Source of the DNA: CACEUX01 sp964404235
Lineage (GTDB): Bacteria; Fidelibacterota; Marinisomatia; Marinisomatales; UBA1611
Length of the DNA: 7,201 bases
Reading direction: 5' to 3'
Assembly: GCA_964404235.1 (NCBI GenBank)
Contig: CAYOJL010000090.1
Span: 1-7,201 of the forward strand
The translations under genes were made by a program, and so were the position numbers. The notes beneath the pieces were generated by a model. The model was not told the origin of the DNA and searched no databases. It was given only the letters and a program-made list of their open reading frames with translations. The stretch's first letter is position 1. The number at the start of each line of letters is the position of its first letter. Shown one piece after another: positions 1 to 5,570 of the stretch.

Positions 1-668
1 CCTATCCAGTTTCTTTGAAGATCCTTCACACTATCAGGCCAATCAAAAACTTCTAGCCCTACTAGTAGTGATTCTGCATAATCTGTTATGCGGAACATCC
101 ACTGGCGCATAGGTTTTCTTATAACCGGATGCCCTCCTATTTCAGACCTTCCATCTACGACCTCTTCGTTTGCTAAGACCGCTTTTAATTCAGGGCACCA
201 GTTAACTGGTACTTCAGCTTCATAAGCTAATCCTTTATTATAAAGCTGCAAAAAAATCCATTGAGTCCATTTATAATACTTTTCATCCGTCGTGTTGATC
301 TCCCTATCCCAGTCATAGCTAAAACATAGCATCCTTATCTGACGCTTGAAATTCTTTACATTTTCTTCAGTAGTTTTCTATGGATGTGTACCTGTTCTGA
401 TCGCATATTGTTCTGCGGGAAGACCAAATGCATCCCAACCCATTGGGTGAAGTACATTATACCCTTGGAGTCTTTTAAAACGTGAATATATATCTGTTGC
501 AGTATAACCTAATGGATGCCCCACATGTAATCCAGAGCCAGAAGGATATGGGAACATATCAAGGATATATAGTTTTTCCTTAGAGGAATCTACTTCTACC
601 TTGAAGGTTTTGTTTTTTTGCCAATGGTCTTGCCACTTGGCCTCAATCTTTAAATGATCATATTGCAT
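1..668 (-). CDS. leuS: Leucine--tRNA ligase (LeuRS), N-terminal part, interrupted by in-frame TAG
   Basis: Charges tRNA-Leu with leucine in the cytoplasm. The first 96 codons match the LeuRS N terminus: FPYPSGSGLHVGH contains the class I HIGH-type motif HVGH (residues 48-51), and WDAFGLPAE follows at 78-86. Codon 97 is TAG. The same frame then continues without further stops for 125 codons to the window edge with clear LeuRS sequence: FSYDWDRE (116-123), YYKWTQWIF (131-139), VNWCP (155-159), VLANEEV (164-170), RQWMF (188-192) and DWPDSVKDLQRNWI (209-222). About 222 codons of a normally 800-plus-residue protein are visible; the rest lies beyond position 1. The ZN-1 region has only one Cys (158), a Cys-poor form I associate with FCB-type LeuRS. 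The ATG at 666-668 is chosen because MQYDHLKIEAKWQ starts exactly where the family starts, although a terminator U-tract touches it and no Shine-Dalgarno is present. It could be a sequencing error, a young pseudogene or a recoded gene. Confidence 0.93.
378..380 (-). other. In-frame amber (TAG) codon inside leuS
   Basis: Codon 97 of leuS reads TAG between ...RTGTHP and KTTEENVKNF. LeuRS proteins are normally uninterrupted across this point (pattern HP-x-x-TT-x-x-N). No frameshift accompanies it, so one base change from GAG, AAG or CAG would explain it. Read as a real stop, it leaves a 96-residue fragment containing the HIGH motif but no tRNA-binding, editing or KMSKS part. Confidence 0.9.
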
Positions 669-702
669 AAAAAAAGGGACCTGAAATTAGTCTCAGGTCC
701 CT
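669..702 (-). terminator. Intrinsic terminator abutting the leuS start codon
   Basis: A perfect 10-bp stem pairs 693-702 with 675-684 (AGGGACCTGA/TCAGGTCCCT) around an 8-nt loop. On the minus strand it is followed by seven T (669-675, sharing one base with the stem), and the next three bases are the leuS ATG. It is the second of two hairpins behind the outer-membrane protein gene. It is either a back-up terminator for that gene or an attenuator in front of leuS. Confidence 0.82.
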
Positions 703-708
703 CTACAT

Positions 709-728
709 AAAAAAGTTCTTTGAGAACT
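709..728 (-). terminator. Short intrinsic terminator after the outer-membrane protein gene
   Basis: On the minus strand, AGTTCT (723-728) pairs with AGAACT (714-719) across the triloop CAA, followed by TTTTT (709-713). It begins one base after the TGA stop of the 730-1737 gene. The stem is only 6 bp with modest GC, which may explain the stronger hairpin just downstream. Confidence 0.65.
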
Positions 729-729
729 A

Positions 730-1737
730 TCAAAACATTAATGATAGTCCTAGAGTGATATTCTCATCTACAGCCTTATAGGGAGTATAAGTTTCCGGAT
801 TAATTATCTTCGTACCATCGTACCTAGAATTATATTTATTAGTATAGTTCAGATCGATAGTAAGTGCTTCATAGAAGGTTGCTATAGATACTTTCAATTC
901 ATGCTCAAGCAAATAATCATCGAAATTATCTACTCGTGGTTTATAGTAAAATCTGTAATCCAAGACGACATTACCATCAAAAAGTTTCAATTTTATTTTC
1001 GGGCGTATTGAATGACGAAAGAATTCCTCGGCTGGTGCTTCTGTTGAATCTGTATAATAATAATAGGCAGCTGAGTCTGTATAACTGTAGTAGACCGTAT
1101 CATCACCCTCAACCCAAACTGTATCGCCATAATAGTAATAGTCCCAGTAGTCATAGTCGCCAGGATCAAGTGCTACGGAATCGGTATAATAATAATCTCC
1201 AGATAAAACACTTCCATCCAGATCATAAGCTAAAGAGTCGTCATAACTCCAAAATTTATAATCTTCTTTTTCAAAGAGGAACGCATAGCTTACAGAAAGT
1301 CCAAAAGGCAAACCTACCTTTGCTCCTAAACCATAGTTCAATCGATCTTCAAGACCAATTACATTATCAAAAGACTTTTGAAAGAATAGGAAAGGTGAAA
1401 ATCGCTGATTTGCCCAAACATCAAACTTTAATGTTAATGCCTGATCATCGGTGAAAGGCTCTCCGTCTAATTGATCATCGCTCCTATTAAAATCGAATAA
1501 AAATTCTGTGTCTTTAAAAGGACCAAGGTCTCCAATTAGCATGTAATTGAATCCATAATAAAGAGATAGGTAATCGGTATTACCCGTATCTTGCGAATAG
1601 CTAACATCTAAACTGGTATAGCTTTCTCTTCCCCCCATTTCTTCTTCAGCTGTTGTGGTGTCCGCGTCTTGTGCCACAGAAATTGAAAAGATCAAAAGAG
1701 ATAGTATAGTGGTTTTGGTGTTTTGGTATGTAAACAT
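730..1737 (-). CDS. Predicted outer-membrane beta-barrel protein, DUF481-like, with Tyr/Asp-rich insert
   Basis: A 335-residue exported protein with a Sec signal peptide: Lys8, hydrophobic core ILSLLIFSISVA (11-22), probable cleavage SVA|QDAD. The mature part has alternating hydrophobic/polar strands, the segment SLDVSYSQDTGNTDYLSLYYGFNY (42-65), which resembles the start of DUF481/YdiY-type barrels, and a C-terminal Phe (LGLSLMF) typical of BAM substrates. The family assignment is by eye and moderate; the outer-membrane location is better supported. Residues 165-237 form a low-complexity insert with 18 Tyr and 15 Asp, probably a surface-exposed or periplasmic loop between strands. The gene has its own TATAAT promoter candidate upstream and two terminators downstream, so it is probably monocistronic. 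The in-frame stop is a tandem TGA TAG. Function unknown; a structural or adhesive role is as likely as a pore. Confidence 0.82.
   Translation of the reverse strand: MFTYQNTKTTILSLLIFSISVAQDADTTTAEEEMGGRESYTSLDVSYSQDTGNTDYLSLYYGFNYMLIGDLGPFKDTEFLFDFNRSDDQLDGEPFTDDQALTLKFDVWANQRFSPFLFFQKSFDNVIGLEDRLNYGLGAKVGLPFGLSVSYAFLFEKEDYKFWSYDDSLAYDLDGSVLSGDYYYTDSVALDPGDYDYWDYYYYGDTVWVEGDDTVYYSYTDSAAYYYYTDSTEAPAEEFFRHSIRPKIKLKLFDGNVVLDYRFYYKPRVDNFDDYLLEHELKVSIATFYEALTIDLNYTNKYNSRYDGTKIINPETYTPYKAVDENITLGLSLMF
1027..1245 (-). repeat. Tyr/Asp-rich low-complexity coding region with three YYYTDS-type repeats
   Basis: Encodes residues 165-237 of the outer-membrane protein. YYYTDS occurs at residues 182-187 (1177-1194) and 226-231 (1045-1062), and YSYTDS at 217-222 (1072-1089). 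The TAT/TAC runs form trinucleotide simple-sequence DNA, so length changes would stay in frame. Confidence 0.85.
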
Positions 1738-1764
1738 TATTTTTCTCTACGTTTAATTACATTA

Positions 1765-1770
1765 ATTATA
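1765..1770 (-). promoter_or_regulatory. Candidate -10 element (TATAAT) for the outer-membrane protein gene
   Basis: A perfect TATAAT on the minus strand ends 27 nt before the ATG at 1737, which would give a 5' UTR of roughly 20 nt. It lies in the short gap between the bidirectional terminator and the gene, where a promoter is required if that terminator works. No good -35 is visible: the correctly spaced position falls in the terminator's T-run. Confidence 0.5.
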
Positions 1771-1787
1771 ATCGGATTTTATGAAAT

Positions 1788-1818
1788 AAAAAAGGGGTAC
1801 GATAACGTACCCCTTTTT
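1788..1818. terminator. Bidirectional intrinsic terminator
   Basis: AAAAAGGGGTACG (1789-1801) and CGTACCCCTTTTT (1806-1818) form a perfect 13-bp stem around the tetraloop ATAA. On the minus strand it ends in TTTTTT and lies 23 bp after the stop of the Lys-rich protein gene, which it should terminate. On the plus strand it ends in TTTTT, so it could also stop antisense transcription. Confidence 0.88.
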
Positions 1819-1841
1819 ACTTTTCTTAAAAAAGAAACAGG

Positions 1842-2078
1842 TTACTTAGAACCGAAGACCTTTGAGAAAAAGCCTTTCTTCTTCTTTTTACCTTTTTCAG
1901 ATAATTTCTTACCTTTCTTCTTTTTCTTCTTTACATCTGCACTAGCAAATACATTGTCACTATCTAGTTCAACTGCGAATTCAACTTGGTCAGTTTTGAC
2001 TGTTGTTTCTGCAGGAAGAACCGCAACTAATGACAACATTACCAATGTAGAAATAAAAGATTTAAATAAGCGAGTCAT
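1842..2078 (-). CDS. Small exported protein with polylysine C-terminal tail (unrecognised family)
   Basis: A 78-residue protein of no family I recognise. The start at 2078 is chosen over an upstream in-frame ATG at 2123 because AAAGGAGAG lies 4 nt before it and the protein then begins with a signal peptide: MTRLFKSF, hydrophobic core 8-21, probable cleavage LPA|ETT after residue 23. The mature protein is about 55 residues: a mildly acidic stretch (24-49, DQVEFAVELDSDN) and a tail in which 16 of the last 29 residues are Lys (runs at 50-55, 57-58 and 64-68), closing with GFFSKVFGSK. A strong terminator follows, so it is probably transcribed alone. A cationic exported tail could bind LPS, peptidoglycan, nucleic acid or an acidic protein; the sequence does not say which. 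Poly-Lys codons AAG/AAA form A-rich runs that may slow ribosomes. Confidence 0.8.
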   Translation of the reverse strand: MTRLFKSFISTLVMLSLVAVLPAETTVKTDQVEFAVELDSDNVFASADVKKKKKKGKKLSEKGKKKKKGFFSKVFGSK

Positions 2079-2082
2079 ACAA

Positions 2083-2091
2083 CTCTCCTTT
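2083..2091 (-). promoter_or_regulatory. Shine-Dalgarno sequence deciding the start of the Lys-rich protein
   Basis: AAAGGAGAG on the minus strand, 4 nt before the ATG at 2076-2078. It favours the 78-residue form over the 93-residue form starting at 2123, whose first 15 residues would hide the signal peptide. Confidence 0.85.
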
Positions 2092-2104
2092 GTTATTTCG
2101 TTTT

Positions 2105-2139
2105 GGTTAACCTTAACTATCAAAATAAATTGACTAGTC
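2105..2139. promoter_or_regulatory. Two short perfect palindromes upstream of the Lys-rich protein gene
   Basis: GGTTAACC (2105-2112) and GACTAGTC (2132-2139) are perfect 8-bp palindromes with centres 27 bp apart, in the region where the minus-strand promoter of the 1842-2078 gene should lie. They could be operator sites, but their sequences differ and 8-bp palindromes occur by chance, so this is weak. Confidence 0.2.
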
Positions 2140-2202
2140 GAAGGAAATGTATTGAATCTTTCCTTTAACAGTCAAGTAATATCGTATTAGTTTTTTATTT
2201 GC

Positions 2203-2218
2203 TGTGATGTATATCAAT
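2203..2218. promoter_or_regulatory. CRP/FNR-family-like palindrome in the divergent intergenic region
   Basis: TGTGATGTATATCAAT contains GTGAT-N4-ATCAA, 9 of 10 positions of the FNR consensus TTGAT-N4-ATCAA, and also matches the CRP half-site TGTGA with a partial second half (TCAAT for TCACA). It sits about 125 bp from the start codons on both sides, so it could affect the ABC operon, the Lys-rich gene or both. The rest of 2079-2337 is A+T-rich with a T9 run (2257-2265) flanked by AATATT; I see no gene in it. Confidence 0.3.
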
Positions 2219-2308
2219 AATTGAATTATATATTTCTTTCATTTTCATAGAAAATATTTTTTTTTAATATTCCGCGTTCATTTTGGAACTTTGTAGATCA
2301 TTTTGCAT

Positions 2309-2314
2309 TATAAA
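2309..2314 (+). promoter_or_regulatory. Candidate -10 element for the ABC operon
   Basis: TATAAA lies 23 bp before the operon's first ATG and just upstream of its Shine-Dalgarno sequence. The nearest -35-like hexamer, TTGGAA (2283-2288), is 20 bp away, longer than ideal. The shifted reading CATTAT at 2306-2311 gives 17-bp spacing but a poorer hexamer. Confidence 0.35.
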
Positions 2315-2324
2315 AACTTTTACC

Positions 2325-2330
2325 AAGGAG
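2325..2330 (+). promoter_or_regulatory. Strong ribosome binding site of the ABC operon
   Basis: AAGGAG, 7 nt before the ATG at 2338. It fixes the start of the ATPase gene and shows that this organism uses SD-led initiation. Confidence 0.85.
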
Positions 2331-2337
2331 AACGTTA

Positions 2338-3288
2338 ATGATTCGCATAGAAGATCTTTCTAAGAACTATGGTTCTGTGCAAGCAGTCAATACTATCTCA
2401 TTTTCATTAAATGATGGGGAGATCGTTGGTTTTTTAGGTGCAAATGGAGCTGGGAAGAGTACAACACTTAAAATGATGACCGGCTACATTACCCCTACTT
2501 CAGGAAATGTATTTGTTGATGATAAAAATATTATAGATGACTGCCTAGAGATCCAAAAATCGATAGGATATCTACCTGAATTAAATCCTCTATACACGGA
2601 GATGAAGGTGCATGAATATTTAAAATTTCATGCATCTATTAGAGGAATTGAGGGAACAGAATTCAAAAATGCATTAAAAAAAGTAGTTGCAGATTGCGGC
2701 TTACAAGGAGTTGTCCATCGAACAGTTGGTAATTGTTCTAAGGGCTATAAACAAAGAATCGGACTTGCTGCAGCAATGATACATGACCCCAAGATACTAA
2801 TTCTTGATGAACCTGTCACTGGATTAGACCCGAATCAGATCGTAGAGAAAACAAGACTCATAAAAAATCTTGGTAAAGAGAAACTGGTTCTCATGTCCTC
2901 GCATATTTTACAGGAGATACAGGCGACTGTTGATCGAATCATAATCATTGATAAGGGGAATATCGTTGCTGATGGTACAAGTGATGAGTTGATATCTGAT
3001 TCCCAAGCCATGACCCAACTTCATTTAGACGTAATAAATGCTGAAGAAAATGATATTCAAGATATGAAAGCAGTGATACCATCAATTAATATAAAAACTG
3101 TAAAAAAACTAGATGAATCAATAAACATTACTCTTGAATACCAAAATACATCAGATCCGAGAAAAGACATATTCAACTATGCAGTTGAAAAAGAATGGAT
3201 CCTGACTGAAATGAGCCTTACCAGAAAAAATCTTGAAGATATTTTTAGGAATCTTACAGGGCAAGGAGTCGGAGGAACTGATGAGTAA
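2338..3288 (+). CDS. ABC transporter ATP-binding protein, GldA-like (ABC-2 type)
   Basis: The 316-residue cytoplasmic ATPase of an ABC-2-type system, expected to power the permease encoded next. Visible motifs: Walker A GANGAGKST (34-42), a Q-loop region reading GYLPELNPLY (77-86) with Glu where many ABC ATPases have Gln, signature CSKGYKQR (133-140), Walker B ILILDEP (153-159), D-loop GLDP (162-165) and H-loop SSH (187-189). YLPE and SKGYxQR are characteristic of the GldA-type branch. The first signature residue is Cys where Leu is usual. A C-terminal domain (about 225-316) ends with SLTRKNLEDIFRNLTGQ, the tail common in this branch. It is first in a four-gene operon and its stop overlaps the permease start by 8 nt. 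In Flavobacterium GldA/F/G are linked to gliding, but homologues occur in non-gliders, so no motility claim is made here. Confidence 0.95.
   Translation: MIRIEDLSKNYGSVQAVNTISFSLNDGEIVGFLGANGAGKSTTLKMMTGYITPTSGNVFVDDKNIIDDCLEIQKSIGYLPELNPLYTEMKVHEYLKFHASIRGIEGTEFKNALKKVVADCGLQGVVHRTVGNCSKGYKQRIGLAAAMIHDPKILILDEPVTGLDPNQIVEKTRLIKNLGKEKLVLMSSHILQEIQATVDRIIIIDKGNIVADGTSDELISDSQAMTQLHLDVINAEENDIQDMKAVIPSINIKTVKKLDESINITLEYQNTSDPRKDIFNYAVEKEWILTEMSLTRKNLEDIFRNLTGQGVGGTDE
3271..3275 (+). promoter_or_regulatory. Shine-Dalgarno sequence deciding the permease start
   Basis: GGAGG inside the end of the ATPase gene, 5 nt before ATG 3281. It supports MSNIITIYKKEL as the N terminus rather than an in-frame ATG 48 nt upstream that lies deep in the ATPase gene. 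Confidence 0.8.
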
Positions 3289-3994
3289 TATTATTACTAT
3301 ATATAAAAAAGAGCTCCATTCTTTCTTTTCAACTCCAATGGCATATATTTTCCTGGTGGTCTTTGCCTTAGTAAATGGATATTTCTTCAATGTCCAATTT
3401 TTTCTTATAAATGAATCAGATATGAGATCATTGTTTGGAATAGTGCCACTGGTTTATTTATTCTTTATCCCAGCGGTGTCAATGGGACTTATCTCAAGGG
3501 AGAAAAGTTTAGGTACTATAGAGATAATTTCTACAATGCCTATTCTAGAAAGAGATATTGTTATTGGAAAATATTTAGCTGGACTCACGCTAATTCTGGT
3601 TGGCCTACTGGCGACTCTAATTCATTATATCACTCTTTGTAATGTCGGCAGCACCATTGACCATGGTGCAGTCTTTACTGGATATATGGGATTGGCCTTA
3701 CTTGGAGGTGTATATACATCAGTAGGCCTTTTTGCTAGCAGTTTAACAGAAAATCAAGTTGTTGCTTTTATAATAGGTATAGCGATTGTTCTTATTTTCT
3801 TTATGATGGATAAACTCCTATTCTTCATGCCACCCTCAATGACAGGTATTATACAGTATTTGAGTACTGATTTTCACTTATCCAATATGTCCAGAGGGGT
3901 ATTAGATACTAGAAACCTGATCTATTTTGGTTCTGTGATAGGATTTTTTCTATCTGTTACGACAAGGATCCTTGAATCAAGGAAATGGAGTTAG
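3281..3994 (+). CDS. ABC-2 type permease, GldF-like
   Basis: A 237-residue inner-membrane permease, partner of the preceding ATPase. The N terminus IYKKELHSFFSTPMAYIFLVVFALVNGYFF matches the GldF pattern of an amphipathic KEL-SFF-SP segment leading into TM1. About six hydrophobic segments are visible at roughly 19-41, 52-72, 98-120, 133-155, 159-183 and 212-228. The conserved ABC-2 stretch FIPAVSMGLISREKSLGTIEIISTMPI (62-88) lies between TM2 and TM3. The first 8 nt (ATGAGTAA) overlap the ATPase stop, indicating translational coupling. The stop is TAG, the only TAG terminator in the window, followed one codon later by TAA. The length is normal for GldF-type permeases. The substrate is unknown. 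Confidence 0.92.
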   Translation: MSNIITIYKKELHSFFSTPMAYIFLVVFALVNGYFFNVQFFLINESDMRSLFGIVPLVYLFFIPAVSMGLISREKSLGTIEIISTMPILERDIVIGKYLAGLTLILVGLLATLIHYITLCNVGSTIDHGAVFTGYMGLALLGGVYTSVGLFASSLTENQVVAFIIGIAIVLIFFMMDKLLFFMPPSMTGIIQYLSTDFHLSNMSRGVLDTRNLIYFGSVIGFFLSVTTRILESRKWS

Positions 3995-4001
3995 ATATAA
4001 C

Positions 4002-5570
4002 ATGCTAATAAAAAATAAAAATTCATTCATATTGTATGTTTCTGGACTCCTAATAGCACTTGTCCTACTCAATCTAACATCAAGAGATATATTTCATCGG
4101 TTCGACCTAACGGATAATAAGAAATTTTCTCTTTCAGCATCTAGTGTATCCATTTTAGGCAAACTTGATGATAGATTGACTATAAAGGTATACTTCTCTG
4201 ATGAACTACCAGGTGACCTAGGAAATACTAGGAGATTTTTGCAGGATATTCTTGAAGAATACAGAGCTGAATCCAACGAGGTCAGTTTTTTCTTTCATGA
4301 CCCAGAATCTGATAGTGATCTTGAAGAGCAAGCTAGTAAAGATGGAATTCAACCAGTACAGATGCAAGCGCTGGAAAATGATGAGATGACCGTTAAAAAG
4401 GTTTACTTGGGTATGGTCTTATTATATGAGAATAAGAAAGAGACAATTCCCCTAATTCAGACCACTGCAGGTCTAGAATATATGATCAGTACAAAAATAA
4501 AATCATTGATCGATATTAATAAAAAGACCGTTGGTCTAATGAATCTTGATAAAAATATTGATATAAAAACTGACAACCTTAGGGCGCAATTAAATCAACA
4601 CTACAATTTTAGAACAATTGACCCAACAGCAAATATACCTGAAAGTGTTGATGTTCTACTTATTAGTGCAGCTGTAGATACTGTTGACACTTCCACTATC
4701 AATAACCTTAGAAAATATCTGGATTCTGGTAAAAAGATATTTATGGCTCAAAGCGGTGTGAATGCTGATATTAAAACTCAACAGGCAAATCCATTATTTT
4801 CAAATATATTCGACCTACTAAATGACTTAAACTTAGACCTTCAGAAAAATTTAGTTCTTGATGCAAAGTGTGGAAATGTACAAGTGCAAGAACAGCGGGG
4901 TATATTTTTAATGAATCGCCCTGTCCAGTATCCCCTCTTCCCTACTATTGATACGTTCAATGGTTCCGATAGTTTATCTGGTATTGTTGTAAATGAACTT
5001 GAACAGGTCCTATTACTTTTTCCAAGTGAAATAAAAATAGATACTTCTCAAAATGAGAATGTTAATAGTATATCATCACTATTTACCTCTTCTAATAATA
5101 GTGGGATAATGGAATCAAATCTCGTCTTGAGTCCAGACCCACAGCAGAACCCTTTTATAAGAATGTTGGGACAATCTGGAAAACTTTTAGCTGCTACATC
5201 TAGACTTAATAATGGCGGAGAGCTGATGCTCATATCGGATTCTAGATTTCTAACCGATGATGGTGGTATGTCTATCCCAGTAAATATGATCTTTATGATG
5301 AATGCTGTTGATTATCTTGCAAATGATGCAGATCTAATTTCATTACGATCAAGAGAGATCACTAGTAGACCTTTAGATATTCTACAATTAAACGATCAGC
5401 AGGAAAAATCCATGTCCCAAGATGAGAAGGATAAGCTAAAGAATAGAAAAAAGAAAAGATGGAAATTTGCAAATATGGTACTTCCGACACTTCTTATAAT
5501 TGGATTTGGCTTTTATCGAATAAGGCGTGAAAAAAATGAAGCAGAGGTATTAAAACAAATTTATGACTAA
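4002..5570 (+). CDS. GldG-like ABC transporter auxiliary protein
   Basis: A 522-residue membrane-anchored protein with the layout of the GldG family (COG3225, ABC_transp_aux type): N-terminal TM at about 9-27, then the family's HRFDLTDNKKFSLS motif (about 34-47) and a KVYFSDELP segment, a large periplasmic region (about 50-480), a basic stretch KNRKKKRWKF, and a C-terminal TM (about 489-505) followed by a short RIRRE cytoplasmic tail. The ATG at 4002 is preferred, with GGAG 11 nt upstream. A TTG at 3972 would add ten residues but overlaps the permease and has no better ribosome site. The gene starts 7 nt after the permease stop and ends overlapping the next start by 8 nt (ATGACTAA). The family works with the ATPase and permease; its biochemical role is not settled, and binding of a substrate or periplasmic ligand is inferred from architecture. 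Confidence 0.9.
   Translation: MLIKNKNSFILYVSGLLIALVLLNLTSRDIFHRFDLTDNKKFSLSASSVSILGKLDDRLTIKVYFSDELPGDLGNTRRFLQDILEEYRAESNEVSFFFHDPESDSDLEEQASKDGIQPVQMQALENDEMTVKKVYLGMVLLYENKKETIPLIQTTAGLEYMISTKIKSLIDINKKTVGLMNLDKNIDIKTDNLRAQLNQHYNFRTIDPTANIPESVDVLLISAAVDTVDTSTINNLRKYLDSGKKIFMAQSGVNADIKTQQANPLFSNIFDLLNDLNLDLQKNLVLDAKCGNVQVQEQRGIFLMNRPVQYPLFPTIDTFNGSDSLSGIVVNELEQVLLLFPSEIKIDTSQNENVNSISSLFTSSNNSGIMESNLVLSPDPQQNPFIRMLGQSGKLLAATSRLNNGGELMLISDSRFLTDDGGMSIPVNMIFMMNAVDYLANDADLISLRSREITSRPLDILQLNDQQEKSMSQDEKDKLKNRKKKRWKFANMVLPTLLIIGFGFYRIRREKNEAEVLKQIYD

Noticed and set aside
703..708. Minus-strand ATGTAG start-stop minimal ORF between the two terminators
   Set aside because: It has no ribosome site and is expected by chance; there is no evidence of a leader-peptide function.
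669..760. T-box riboswitch controlling leuS
   Set aside because: The terminator in front of a synthetase gene prompted the idea, but there is no T-box core sequence, no specifier stem-loop, and the space before the upstream gene is far too short.
936..1454. 172-codon plus-strand open frame
   Set aside because: It lies wholly antisense to the outer-membrane protein gene, and its His/Asn/Leu-rich product is the mirror of Tyr/Asp codons with no domain, signal peptide or ribosome site.
2079..2123. Upstream in-frame ATG giving a 93-residue form of the Lys-rich protein
   Set aside because: It has no good Shine-Dalgarno, and the 15 extra residues would precede the signal peptide; AAAGGAGAG clearly serves the internal ATG at 2078.
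1723..2133. 136-codon plus-strand open frame with a Phe-rich run
   Set aside because: The Phe run is the antisense of polylysine codons. It crosses the bidirectional terminator and has no ribosome site.
3972..4001. TTG start for the GldG-like gene
   Set aside because: It is buried in the permease gene and adds ten residues (MNQGNGVRYN) unlike the family N terminus; ATG 4002 with GGAG upstream is better.
4094..5233. Two short minus-strand open frames (4094-4276 and 5048-5233)
   Set aside because: They are antisense to the GldG-like gene and show no ribosome site, signal peptide or domain.
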